The notes under the pieces: generated by a model
The model's input: the letters and a program-made list of their open reading frames with translations, nothing else
Databases searched by the model: none
What the model was told of the DNA's origin: nothing
Assembly (NCBI GenBank): GCA_964420035.1
Contig: CAYQQR010000047.1
Location: 1 to 32,022 of the forward strand
Length of the DNA: 32,022 bases
Direction: 5' to 3'
DNA from: CAYQQR01 sp964420035
GTDB lineage: Bacteria; Bacteroidota; Bacteroidia; Bacteroidales; SM23-62
Part shown: positions 23,250 through 31,285 of the stretch, piece by piece
Position numbering within the stretch: position 1 is the stretch's first letter
Layout: every line of letters starts with the position of its first letter
Translations under genes and position numbers: made by a program

Positions 23250-23885
23250 TCAGTCTGTGATGGAATAAATATAATCCTTCCCGGACTTTTCAATTAGCTT
23301 TTTAACCTGCTCCCATTTTAATTCTTTTTCCTTTACCAGCTCCGGCCAATCCTCAATATTCACATCATCAAAATACGTCAGGCTTTTTAATGCATGCAGG
23401 GCATTCCTTAATTTGTACTTTGATTTGAAATAATCTATTAAGGCCGGCATCTCATATTCCCTGAGCAGGAAATAAATATCGATAAAATCTTTAACCCTTG
23501 TTCCGTCATTGACTATGGCATTGATTTTCATTGCGGCTATATCGGGTATGGCCGCCAACCTGATCCCTTCATCTTTGATCACCGGGTCAATCATGTCATA
23601 TTTATGGCTTATGAGATCAACTTTTACATCCCCGATTTCTCCCTTAATGGTATTGTTATCAATGAAATCCATGTTGAATTTGAAGTCATTTTCAAGCAAT
23701 TCGAGCAGTTTGGCCTGATCAAAATCACCAGTATTGAACAGGTCGATATCATTTGATTCGCGATGACCAATTTGGAGTGCCAGTCCTGTTCCCCCGACCA
23801 GAAAAAAATCCCTCAAGCAGGGTTGTTTTTGCAGCGCTCTGATGAGTTCAAAGATACCGGTATTTACTGCTTCTCTGTGTAGCAT
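23250..23885 (-). CDS. AbiEii/DUF1814-type nucleotidyltransferase (toxin-like)
   Basis: This is a 211-residue nucleotidyltransferase of the AbiEii class, known as the toxin of type IV toxin-antitoxin and abortive-infection systems; related enzymes modify tRNA. The N-terminal core has LVGGTGLALQIGHRESNDID (residues 29-48), with the GG-T loop and catalytic Asp46 and Asp48. The third acidic strand is DVKVDLIS. The C-terminal IPDIAAMKINAI and RVKDFIDIYFLL motifs are characteristic of the family. It overlaps the upstream DUF6922 gene by 22 bp, so the two are translationally coupled. The pair most likely forms a toxin-antitoxin or phage-defence unit, though a housekeeping role is possible. Confidence 0.88.
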   Translation of the reverse strand: MLHREAVNTGIFELIRALQKQPCLRDFFLVGGTGLALQIGHRESNDIDLFNTGDFDQAKLLELLENDFKFNMDFIDNNTIKGEIGDVKVDLISHKYDMIDPVIKDEGIRLAAIPDIAAMKINAIVNDGTRVKDFIDIYFLLREYEMPALIDYFKSKYKLRNALHALKSLTYFDDVNIEDWPELVKEKELKWEQVKKLIEKSGKDYIYSITD

Positions 23886-24193
23886 TTAAAATCTTCGGGT
23901 TCAATATTGTAAAGCAAGCATATGAAATTCAGTGTTTTTTTGTCAAAAGTGCCAATCCGAATGACCTCTTTTTTGATTTCCGGAGCAGAGTAATACTTAA
24001 GTATCTGATTGAGTTCTTCAATATCACCCCTGGAAAAGACCCGTTCGATGACCAGGCGTTTATTTCTCTGAAGATCAATTTCCTTCTCGGGTACATCCCA
24101 GAAAAGAGATCTTCTCAACCTGACCCTTTCTCCTCTATCCTCCAATGTTATATAGCTATGGCTCAATCTTACAGGATTTATATATCCTACCAT
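23864..24193 (-). CDS. DUF6922-like protein, probable partner of the nucleotidyltransferase
   Basis: This 109-residue protein has the layout LRRSLFWDVPEKEIDLQRNK, RLVIERVFSRGDIEELNQIL, then EVIRIGTFDKKTLNFICLLY and a terminal FKCYTEK. This matches the small family (DUF6922 as I recall it) found immediately upstream of AbiEii-like nucleotidyltransferases in Bacteroidota. By position it would be the antitoxin. The helical C-terminal half could bind DNA or the toxin. The start at 24193 is the only one giving room for the whole frame, although a start nearer the conserved RRSLFWD block is possible. It lies 43 bp after the DUF6880 stop on the same strand. Confidence 0.72.
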   Translation of the reverse strand: MVGYINPVRLSHSYITLEDRGERVRLRRSLFWDVPEKEIDLQRNKRLVIERVFSRGDIEELNQILKYYSAPEIKKEVIRIGTFDKKTLNFICLLYNIEPEDFKCYTEKQ

Positions 24194-24236
24194 AAAGATA
24201 CGAGAAACTAACTAATTCAACCAGTTAAAAATTTCT

Positions 24237-25580
24237 TCACCGGCCATATTTCTCCCAGAAGGAAGTTTTCCTTCCATGTTCTGCCTCAAGTTGTTTCCTG
24301 TACTGTTCATGATCCGGAAAGCCGGCCCAGTCTGTTACCCCTGTCATGAGCTCATCCAGTTTGCGCAGGTATTGGGCGGCATAGCGGTAACCTTTATAAA
24401 ACTTCCGGTCCAGGATGGAATTGAGCAGGGCCCTGTAGACCAGACTGGCTGCAAGGTATTGCTTGTTCTCCTTCATGGTTTTCGCCAGGGGTAGAAGGTA
24501 AGAATAATTGTAACCGTCAATTTGATCCCCTCTATCAACAATATATGCTGCAGCTTCATGTATTTTTCCCACATCCGTCATAAACCGGGCATAACCGGTA
24601 TTATAAGTCTTATCCGAAAACATCCCGTCAATCGCGTTCGATACCACCCGCTCCCGCTTGTCTTCACCGATTACACCCAGTAGTTTTTCAAGGCTGCCTT
24701 TATCTGGAGATTGCTGAAAGATCCGCATTGCCAGTTCCGATTCCTTTTCTGTATCTCCGAGTTCATGATAGATCTCCAGAAGCAATTCCTGTCTTTCATA
24801 CTGTCTGAAGGAATCATCGGCGGGGATTTCCTGCAGTTTTTCCAGGGCGGTCCGGGGATCGCCGCTTTCAAGATATACCCGGGCAATTTCAGGGGTATGC
24901 CCATGTGACATACCCCATTTGTCTCCGCGGGTTCTTTCGAAAAGCTCCGGGTCATGCACCTGCCTGGCCAGGTATTCGACAGCGTTTAACAGGCTACGCT
25001 GAATGTATTCACTTTCTTCCTTACCGGCCAATTCCTGTAATTTGTCGATCATTTTTCGCATCTGTTTTTCGTCCAGGTATTCCGAGGCGCAGGCAAAAAG
25101 GGAATCCCTGATCCCGTAGCCATCGTTCCTTGCTGTTTTAATGACTTTTAGGATGAGCTTTTCCTTTTCCGGACAGGCGGAAGCGTATTCGGCAAAAAGA
25201 TCCCTGGCTTTCATTCGATACACGTCGCTAACCATACCGCTGGAATCGTCGCAACGGCCCAGGGTATGTTCATCCGTTTGGTAAAACGCGAGAACCAGCT
25301 CGGCCCCCTTGCAGGCATCCTTAACACCGGCCTGCAGGTCATCCAGGATATCCCGCAGCTTTTCGGCCAGGGCAAAGGATTCCCTGTATTGAATAAAACG
25401 TCTGGAACGCTTGATGCCCGAGATCCTGCTTTTGAACCGCTTTATATTCTCTTCCGGGGTTGCCAGAAGCCTGTCCACCATATCGGCTGCCATGTCGGAA
25501 CGTTCCGCCAGCTTGAGCATGGATTCCGCGAGTACCCCGGTTCCCAATTCGATCAACTTGTCTTTTTTCTTTTTAGTCAT
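24237..25580 (-). CDS. DUF6880-like helical repeat protein
   Basis: This 447-residue soluble protein consists mainly of helical repeats of TPR-like character (for example ARVYLESGDPRTALEKLQEI and LLLEIYHELGDTEKESELAM). The C-terminal signature YAAQYLRKLDELMTGVTDWA followed by FPDHEQYRKQLEAEHGRKTS and FWEKYGR fits the family I recall as DUF6880. Its function is unknown. Family members often occur next to SWIM zinc-finger proteins, and a SWIM-containing fragment lies 1 kb away at 26976-27536 on the other strand. A good promoter match precedes the start, and the nucleotidyltransferase pair follows after 43 bp, so the three may be one transcript. Confidence 0.72.
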   Translation of the reverse strand: MTKKKKDKLIELGTGVLAESMLKLAERSDMAADMVDRLLATPEENIKRFKSRISGIKRSRRFIQYRESFALAEKLRDILDDLQAGVKDACKGAELVLAFYQTDEHTLGRCDDSSGMVSDVYRMKARDLFAEYASACPEKEKLILKVIKTARNDGYGIRDSLFACASEYLDEKQMRKMIDKLQELAGKEESEYIQRSLLNAVEYLARQVHDPELFERTRGDKWGMSHGHTPEIARVYLESGDPRTALEKLQEIPADDSFRQYERQELLLEIYHELGDTEKESELAMRIFQQSPDKGSLEKLLGVIGEDKRERVVSNAIDGMFSDKTYNTGYARFMTDVGKIHEAAAYIVDRGDQIDGYNYSYLLPLAKTMKENKQYLAASLVYRALLNSILDRKFYKGYRYAAQYLRKLDELMTGVTDWAGFPDHEQYRKQLEAEHGRKTSFWEKYGR

Positions 25581-25585
25581 GATTA

Positions 25586-25616
25586 CAATGCTAATTTTTT
25601 TTTACAGCTAATCAAA
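25586..25616 (-). promoter_or_regulatory. Promoter of the DUF6880 operon
   Basis: On the minus strand TTTG (25613-25616) is followed after exactly 19 bp by TAGCATTG (25586-25593), which differs from TAnnTTTG at one base. This is the best -33/-7 pair in the window. The box ends 5 bp before the start codon at 25580, so the leader would be extremely short or absent. Confidence 0.5.
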
Positions 25617-25680
25617 AACAGGCTCTCTTAATTTCCACTTCAAGTTCAGTTAATTTTACATTCCAAAGCAAATTGCCCTC

Positions 25681-25700
25681 ATTCCGGGCAGGCTGCCCCC
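25681..25700. repeat. Solo IS21-like end repeat
   Basis: ATTCCGGGCAGGCTGCCCCC differs at two of 20 bases from ATTCCGGGCAAACTGCCCCC at 31112-31131, one of the multiple end repeats of the IS21-like remnant there. It is therefore probably a scar of the same element family. Confidence 0.5.
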
Positions 25701-25789
25701 GCGTATTGCCCGAGCGCCTGCGCTGAAGCTTTCGCGCAAATGTAAGGGAATACATAATTTCTGGTGACTGGTGGCCGGTGGGCAAAACA

Positions 25790-25853
25790 CCTTAATGCCC
25801 TAAATCCTTCAGACATTGAGACATCGAGACGCTGAGACGCTGAGACGCTGAGA
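25790..25853. repeat. Degenerate 8-bp-period array (locus 4)
   Basis: Eight units: CCTTAATG, CCCTAAAT, CCTTCAGA, CATTGAGA, CATCGAGA, then CGCTGAGA three times. It shares its unit order with loci at 23177 and 31935. The surrounding 25581-26148 stretch contains no gene. Confidence 0.8.
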
Positions 25854-25927
25854 CAAGAAGCTACAGAGATTAAGGGATTCAGGATTGAATTAACCACCCC
25901 CCCCCTTTTTGCTGGCGCGAAAAGTAC

Positions 25928-26005
25928 CCCTCCCTGAAAAGGAGGGGAATTCGTAATTAATTGATAATCAATTTATCTCCCCCGCTCCACACGGTGGAGA
26001 GGGGG
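25928..26005. repeat. Paired GC-rich hairpins in intergenic DNA
   Basis: CCCCTCC (25928-25934) pairs with GGAGGGG (25942-25948). CTCCAC (25985-25990) pairs with GTGGAG (25994-25999) and is flanked by a C-rich left and a G-rich right arm. An AT-rich spacer including ATTGATAATCAAT separates them. A poly-C run (around 25895-25903) precedes. The structure resembles short hairpin repeats that are frequent in Bacteroidota intergenic DNA. Function is unknown. Confidence 0.5.
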
Positions 26006-26105
26006 CCGGGGGGAGAGGAAAAAGAACAATAAAATGCTGGATAATAGAAAGGACCGAGGGGGGAGGTGGAGTTTTGTGGACGCGAGATGCAAAACCGTTT
26101 GCAAA

Positions 26106-26145
26106 AGAGCCGAAGAGCCAAGAGCTGAAGCACTGAAGAGAATTT
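26106..26145. repeat. Degenerate 8-bp-period array (locus 5), abutting a truncated gene
   Basis: Five units: AGAGCCGA, AGAGCCAA, GAGCTGAA, GCACTGAA, GAGAATTT. These are reverse-complement relatives of the GGCTCTT-type units at 53-112 and 13143-13182. The array ends within a few bases of the point where the DUF4143 remnant begins to be readable. Confidence 0.6.
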
Positions 26146-26148
26146 ATT

Positions 26149-26975
26149 GACTCCCTGGCGGGAAGGAAACGGATATTCGAGCTGAAAAAACTGTCGTTTG
26201 ATGAATGGCTGATTTTTAAAGACCTGGGGCATATTAAGGATGAATTATCAATGATCCGGCAACAAGAAAAATATCTCTCCACCTCATACAGGGAAATTCT
26301 TGAATTATTCAACGATTATCTCATTTTTGGCGGTTACCCGGAGATTGCCCTGGAAAATAATAATAAAGAGAAAATAATGTTATTAAAAGAGTTAAGAGAT
26401 TCCTTCCTGAAAAAAGATATGAATGAAGCCGGGATCGGTTCTCCTGATAAGTTTTATCTTTTTTTCTCCGTTCTGGCAGGGCAGATCGGTAACCTGCTAA
26501 ACAAAAATGAACTGGCCGCAACTATTGGTGTAGACAACAAAACGATTGATAAGTATTTGCATATTTTGCAGAACAGTTTTTATATTGAACTGGTAAACCC
26601 TTCTATTCAAATCTCAGGAAAGAACTTACCAAAATGCCTAAAGTTTATTTTAATGACAATGGCATGAGGAACATAGCGCTCAACCGGCTTTTTGACTGGA
26701 GAAGCCGTGAAGACCAGGGTGTGCTGCTCGAAAATTATATTCACCGCCGATTAACAGAACTATATGACAAGAATTTCATTAAGTTCTGGCGGACCACTGA
26801 TAAGAAAGAAATTGATTTTATTGTCACCACCTCAGGTCATGAAGGTTTTGCCTGTGAAGTAAAAATAAGCTGTAGGAAAGTTAAGCAATCATTAAAATCA
26901 AAGTTTACTGAATTTTATCCCGGTCACGCCATGGAAATTGTTTCTTATGAGGTTGGGAATGAGTGCAGGTGGGTT
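26149..26975 (+). pseudogene. DUF4143 ATPase remnant, N-terminally truncated and frameshifted
   Basis: From 26152 the frame reads SLAGRKRIFELKKLSFDEWL, the middle of a DUF4143 ATPase, and continues through LIFGGYPEIALENNN and NELAATIGVDNKTIDKYLHI to ELVNP near 26600. There the frame must shift: reading on in the frame of 26634 gives FYSNLRKELTKMPKVYFNDN, the expected continuation. One T appears to be missing from a CCCTTTCT-type run at about 26600-26603. The C-terminal EIDFIV and CEVK nuclease-like motifs follow (residues 59-77 of the second frame). The whole Walker A/B half is absent, so it is non-functional as an ATPase. Its lost 5' half is replaced by an 8-bp repeat array. Confidence 0.85.
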
Positions 26976-27536
26976 TTAAAGAAACCGGAAAACCTTACCC
27001 TTGAAGAGTGGCAGGCGGCACTCAGGAAACAGTATGCCTCCGAACAGAAATTCAAAGTAAAAAACATTGGCGATCAGCCGCTCTGCCCGGATTACGAAGT
27101 CTACAACCCGGGTACCAAAAAGATTTACAAGGTTTCCATCAGGGATAATATCAGCAGCTTCAACTACTGTTCCTGTCCCGATTTTCGGGTCAACACCCTG
27201 GGGACCTGCAAACACATTGAGTATGTCCTGCTGAGCAAGCTGAGCTTCAAGAAATACCAGAAACTCATTACGAAGTCCCGGAAGAACAATTATTCTTCGC
27301 TGAGCATCTATTACGGCAGGGACCGCCTGGTCCGTCTCAAAAAGGCCGATCACATCGAACGGTATCCCCGAGAGGAAGAGTTCTTCGATGCGGATGGCTT
27401 CCTGCTGCCGGAAATGATCACGAAACTCGAGAGTTTCATCAAGGAAGCCACCGGAACCGATGCGGATTTCCGCATCTATCCGGATGTCTTCGAATATATC
27501 GAAGGGCATAAAGAAGCCCGGTCTTGGCAAAAATAA
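26976..27536 (+). pseudogene. N-terminal fragment of a SWIM zinc-finger SNF2-type helicase, fused in frame to the DUF4143 tail
   Basis: The same open frame that ends the DUF4143 remnant continues with KKPENLTLEEWQAALRKQYA and then a SWIM zinc finger: Cys179-x-Cys181 and Cys192-x-His194 (numbered from the ATG at 26634) in YCSCPDF and GTCKHI. This is the usual N-terminus of Bacteroidota SWIM/SNF2 helicases, proteins of about 1000 residues. Only about 185 residues are left before the stop at 27536, so the helicase motor is missing. The join is seamless in frame, giving a possible 300-residue chimera if translated from 26634. It is most simply a recombination relic. Confidence 0.72.
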
Positions 27537-27666
27537 GATTGGTGTGAGGTTCAGGCGCTTTTTCAGAAAAATTACTGCCTTCATCCGCCAAAGGTAATTC
27601 ACAATGATCTGCCGGGTAAAACCCAAATGCCAATCTTTCCTTGAAACCCGCGTATTCCCGCGATTC

Positions 27667-27750
27667 CGGACACCGATTCCTGTTTTAACCGAATACCTTG
27701 TCCTGTTTAAAACGGACACCGATTCCTGAGTAAACCGGACAGTCTTTTCA
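27667..27750. repeat. IS-end-like direct repeats
   Basis: CGGACACCGATTCCTG occurs at 27667-27682 and 27713-27728, 46 bp apart, each followed by a TTTTAACCG or AGTAAACCG extension. The first copy is preceded by ATTCCGGACA, also found at 31090-31099. Multiple spaced end repeats of this kind are typical of IS21-family termini. No transposase gene remains. The rest of the gap 27537-27988 has an AGGGTTC/GAACCCT inverted repeat (27821-27851) and a hairpin (27897-27920), and no gene. Confidence 0.5.
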
Positions 27751-27896
27751 TCTCTGTTTTTCGCATGAATATTTCCTCTAAACAACTTCATAGAATCGAA
27801 GTCCTGTTCCCATTGGTCTCAGGGTTCGTGATTCGCGAGTAGTTGAACCCTCGTCCAAATGTCTTTGCAGGTTCAATACTTACTCCTGCTAATAAG

Positions 27897-27920
27897 CTCT
27901 TAACATATTGATGTTGAGAG
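27897..27920 (+). terminator. Possible stem-loop terminator
   Basis: CTCTTAACAT pairs with ATGTTGAGAG (one wobble) around ATTG, followed by GGTTAATTTTTT on the plus strand. It lies between the plus-strand helicase fragment and the convergent restriction gene. On the minus strand the downstream sequence is not U-rich. Confidence 0.35.
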
Positions 27921-27988
27921 GGTTAATTTTTTGCAGTGTCTTATTCGGTGTTGGAAAATCCAAAAATCTTTTTAATTAAAAACTCCGT

Positions 27989-29044
27989 TTACCTTATTTT
28001 ATTAATACTTTCCTTCAAGTATTCTTTAAGATTGAATGGCAATTTCATGTAAATTGTATTTTCACTTACCAGTTCAGTCCATTTTTTTATACTATTTAAT
28101 ACATCTGTTTCCCGGTATTCCTTGAGGGTCTCACGCGAAGTTTCCTGTAAGATTTTTTTAATTAATGGCAGTTGATCGATAGTCCTTACCAAAACTTTTG
28201 GAATTCCACGGTATGTTTTACCCTTCCAGCTAATTTCACCCTGACCGCCTGCCGTGAATGCATCACGCATGTTCGGGCACACGATGCCATGCATGTTTAT
28301 TAGCCATGTGGCTATACCGTTGAATTTATCCTTACTGTTACTGAATACTTCAGGGAAAAAGACCATTGCCATTGCAACAAATTCATTTCGTGAATCAATT
28401 GATAAATGATTCCATGATTTAATAATAAGACCTGTTGCTTTTGGTTCGTCATGTTCAAGCCACCAGACTTCTTCACCCGCGTTTAGAAATTGCCGGTAAT
28501 AGTCTATTATTGGCTTTACTGGATTTTGACGGTTACGTAAGGTATCATAAGGTATGTTTAATTTGTCGAATATGGTATTACCTGTTTCCAATTCCATATC
28601 AATCAAATACCTCGGTGAATGTGTCACAACTACTTCAGATAAACATTTTTCATATGGTTTGCATCTGAAATCAACAGGAGCAATCATTTTCCCAAAAAGT
28701 ATATAAATTTTTTCTATCCCATCAACCCGTGTTCCTTCCATTACTGAATTGCCTGTTGTAGTCCAGTGATTTTGTTTGGTTGTTTTTACCTCAACACCAT
28801 AATATTTCTTCGCGATAATGTCAGGAAATTTCTGACCTGAGATTAATTCAATCGTATTCTCAAATGGAGTCCCTTTGGCATAATCGGTCATTACATCAGC
28901 GACAACTGACTCAAGTTTGTTTCCAGTTAACGGTTCGTACTTCTTTGAGTTGCTTTTTGAGTCTGATTGTAGAAATTTAACAGTTCTATCAAGAAGAGTC
29001 TGAAATTCTGCTTGGCTCGGTTGAGGATTGCTTGATACTACCAT
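27989..29044 (-). CDS. Type II restriction endonuclease (PD-(D/E)XK)
   Basis: This 351-residue protein has a clear PD-(D/E)XK core: Pro74-Asp75 in GQKFPDII and Glu85-x-Lys87 in YYGVEVKTTK, with Glu45 (NKLESVVAD) as a likely additional acidic residue. It is encoded just downstream of, and overlapping by 56 bp, a C5-cytosine methyltransferase gene, which fixes its role as the cognate restriction enzyme. The recognition sequence is unknown. There are no membrane segments. Base composition is clearly more AT-rich than in genes at 1-25 kb, in line with horizontal transfer. The overlap suggests that R translation is coupled to M, so that R cannot easily be made without M. Confidence 0.85.
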   Translation of the reverse strand: MVVSSNPQPSQAEFQTLLDRTVKFLQSDSKSNSKKYEPLTGNKLESVVADVMTDYAKGTPFENTIELISGQKFPDIIAKKYYGVEVKTTKQNHWTTTGNSVMEGTRVDGIEKIYILFGKMIAPVDFRCKPYEKCLSEVVVTHSPRYLIDMELETGNTIFDKLNIPYDTLRNRQNPVKPIIDYYRQFLNAGEEVWWLEHDEPKATGLIIKSWNHLSIDSRNEFVAMAMVFFPEVFSNSKDKFNGIATWLINMHGIVCPNMRDAFTAGGQGEISWKGKTYRGIPKVLVRTIDQLPLIKKILQETSRETLKEYRETDVLNSIKKWTELVSENTIYMKLPFNLKEYLKESINKIR

Positions 29045-31028
29045 TTATGTCAATGTTAAAATATAATTTCCATACCTTCTCTACGCGCTTTGCAAGATGA
29101 TATGCAAGTAAGGGCGGCACAGCATTCCCGATGAGTTTATAAGCGGCTGAGGCACTTACAATGAACTTCCTTCCAATGGTAGGTATAACGAAATCATAAT
29201 CAGGTGGAAATGTTTGTATCAACGCGCATTCCCTTGGGGTTAATCTCCTCTCTTTCAGTTTTTTTTCAACGATTTCTTCATGAATTTTACCGCCATTTTT
29301 TAAACTTAATCTTCGATACTCTATATTTCCATGATGTTCCGCTCTAATTGTCGGACCGATGTTGTCTGGATTAATTTCGGTTTGCCCTTGGCAGTGTTTA
29401 CCCATGTACTTGGCTTTCGAGTAATAAATTTGCGACGGGTCACTGGATTCTTCAGGTTCTGACAACGGCTTTAAAATCGAGGCTAATTTAACGGGTGGTT
29501 TTAATCCATCCCTCTTACTTTTAAAAGCATGTGAAGGTTGGGGATATGGATTGTATTGGTCATCAATATTCTCTCTTGAAAGTTCTTTCAATGCTTTGGG
29601 TGTAAGTGCCGATTTTTTAATACCGATGAAAATTATCCTTTCCCTTGATTGTGGTACGCCATAGTCAGCAGCATGTAAAACCATGGGATGGAGAACCAAA
29701 TAACCGTTACTATTCGCGTTGGCAAAGTCTCGTTGAATGATTTCTTTTACATTGGCGAGGTTCACGAGACCCTTCACATTTTCGGCGATGAAAATATTTG
29801 GTTTAGTAATTTCAACAACTTCTTTTAACCACATGTACAGTTGGCCGCGAGTTTCAATTGATGGGATGTCATTTTTCACCAACTTGCCCACGTGGTCTTT
29901 ATGAGAGTTAAAACCATTTCTTTTACCCGCGATACTGAAATCCTGACATGGGAAACCGCCTGTAACGATATCAACTTGGTCTGGAAATATCTTTGCACCT
30001 TGTTTATGCGCTTTAACTAAATCAACCAGACTTTCAACATGATATACTTCAGAAGAATACCCCTTGTTTTGAAAGTAGTTAACCCAAGAATTTCTTGCTT
30101 CATGCAGTATATCGTTGGCAAAAACAGTTTGAAATCTGGTGGGATTTAATCTAACATAATCTCCATTCGTTGAATCTGCTTTAAAATCGGGGTTTACATA
30201 ATCGTTTATCGAGTCTTTATGAACTGAAAAATCCCCTTCAAAACCTAAATCCATCCCGCCACATCCAGAAAACAGGGAAACTACTTTTAATGGTTTATCT
30301 GGATTCTCTGGCATTTTATTCTCGTATTTGAGAGTTAATTGAGGTTCTTCAACTTTATTTTCCTTTTGCTCAATTTTATTTAACATAAAATACTCGCACT
30401 TGGTTTTAAGAATACATTCATCACATTCGGGATTTGACGGTTTACAAACAAGTGCGGCAAAATCAAGTATTGACCAATTAAGTTCTTTACATTTCTTTAC
30501 ATTTAACACCTTTTTCGCCAATTCTTGCATAAATTTATCGTGTCTCACATCTTTAGGTGGTTTCGGATAGAAATATCGGCTCAATACCCGTGACATATTT
30601 ACGTCCAGCAGTGCTGAGCGGTGGTTTAGCACGAATAACTCATACGCGTTTGAAATATAAAGTGTTGATAAATTTGATTCCCGCAATTCATTTTTATTTT
30701 TAGGCAATTTGCCATTTTTCACATTATATTCTTGAACAATTTTGAATATACGTTTGGCCCGGTGCTTATATAAACCTAATGGTTTTAAAATTTGTTCGAG
30801 GTCTTGAATACTTGCATTTGAAATACTTTGCCAATCTGGGTATCTTCCAAAAAAAGTATCGTAATACTTTGAAACGGTTTCGGCTTTGGTTCTTTGCAAT
30901 AATATCTCGGTTAAGATTAACTGGTAATTTGAAATATCTTTATTTCGCCAGGGAAAATCACGCGAATTATCCTTAGACCATACCATTAGTCTGCTGCGAA
31001 AAAACGTTATTTTTTGCTTCTCCAGCAT
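28989..31028 (-). CDS. HhH-GPD mismatch glycosylase fused to C5-cytosine DNA methyltransferase
   Basis: This 679-residue fusion has two complete enzymes. Residues 1-215 are an HhH-GPD DNA glycosylase of the EndoIII/MutY/MIG type: RDFPWRN, TEILLQRTKAETV, a [4Fe-4S] loop Cys195-x6-Cys202-x2-Cys205-x5-Cys211, and the catalytic Asp142 in LLDVNMSRVL. Tyr124 in LYISNAY lies 18 residues before it, where G:T-mismatch glycosylases (MIG) have Tyr and EndoIII has Lys. The hairpin GVG is replaced by LST. Residues 247-655 are a Dcm-type methyltransferase: motif I LFSGCGGMDLGF, motif IV with catalytic Cys361 in GGFPCQDF, ENV (416-418), QSRER (460-464), a target-recognition region, RRLTPRECALIQTFP, and GNAVPP (634-639). 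The methyltransferase protects DNA and the glycosylase would repair T:G arising from 5-methylcytosine deamination. Confidence 0.9.
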   Translation of the reverse strand: MLEKQKITFFRSRLMVWSKDNSRDFPWRNKDISNYQLILTEILLQRTKAETVSKYYDTFFGRYPDWQSISNASIQDLEQILKPLGLYKHRAKRIFKIVQEYNVKNGKLPKNKNELRESNLSTLYISNAYELFVLNHRSALLDVNMSRVLSRYFYPKPPKDVRHDKFMQELAKKVLNVKKCKELNWSILDFAALVCKPSNPECDECILKTKCEYFMLNKIEQKENKVEEPQLTLKYENKMPENPDKPLKVVSLFSGCGGMDLGFEGDFSVHKDSINDYVNPDFKADSTNGDYVRLNPTRFQTVFANDILHEARNSWVNYFQNKGYSSEVYHVESLVDLVKAHKQGAKIFPDQVDIVTGGFPCQDFSIAGKRNGFNSHKDHVGKLVKNDIPSIETRGQLYMWLKEVVEITKPNIFIAENVKGLVNLANVKEIIQRDFANANSNGYLVLHPMVLHAADYGVPQSRERIIFIGIKKSALTPKALKELSRENIDDQYNPYPQPSHAFKSKRDGLKPPVKLASILKPLSEPEESSDPSQIYYSKAKYMGKHCQGQTEINPDNIGPTIRAEHHGNIEYRRLSLKNGGKIHEEIVEKKLKERRLTPRECALIQTFPPDYDFVIPTIGRKFIVSASAAYKLIGNAVPPLLAYHLAKRVEKVWKLYFNIDINGSIKQSSTEPSRISDSS

Positions 31029-31032
31029 GAAA

Positions 31033-31040
31033 CAAAAATA
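31033..31040 (-). promoter_or_regulatory. Possible near-leaderless -7 box of the methyltransferase gene
   Basis: On the minus strand TATTTTTG matches TAnnTTTG and lies only 4 bp before the ATG at 31028, so transcription would start at or next to the start codon. No good -33 element was seen. The remnant IS21-like end lies just upstream and might have supplied promoter sequence. Confidence 0.3.
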
Positions 31041-31089
31041 ACATTTTCAATGGGTTCTGATCCGGATTTTATCATTTGTTATAATGTAT

Positions 31090-31285
31090 ATTCCGGACAA
31101 GCTGACCCCCTATTCCGGGCAAACTGCCCCCTTAAAATTAGCTGCCACTGACATTCTGGCAATACTGACCCCTTTGGGAATTTTTTTCTATAGCGATGGT
31201 TTTGGCGCTTGATTTTCAACAAAACACATCGGTGAAATGGCAGAAAGACCAATTGAAATGAGTAAAGTAAAACACGTTTGTAAAC
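31090..31285 (+). mobile_element. IS21-family left-end remnant with start of istA
   Basis: Three direct repeats form a multiple-repeat terminus: ATTCCGGACAAGCTGACCCC (31090-31109), ATTCCGGGCAAACTGCCCCC (31112-31131) and ATTCTGGCAATACTGACCCC (31153-31172). An ATG at 31237 then opens with MAERPIEMSKVKHV, which resembles the N-terminus of IS21 IstA transposases, after which similarity stops. The remaining 82-codon frame to 31485 is not recognisable. Neither the helix-turn-helix nor the DDE domain nor istB is present. The element is a dead end fragment beside the restriction-modification module. Confidence 0.65.

Noticed and set aside
26976..27791. A 271-codon minus-strand open frame
   Set aside because: It lies antisense to the SWIM/DUF4143 frame, which has recognisable motifs; its own translation has no family features.
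27989..29044. Vsr mismatch endonuclease as the partner of the methyltransferase
   Set aside because: The protein is 351 residues with a PD-x9-ExK core and lacks Vsr motifs; the mismatch-repair role is carried by the HhH-GPD domain instead.
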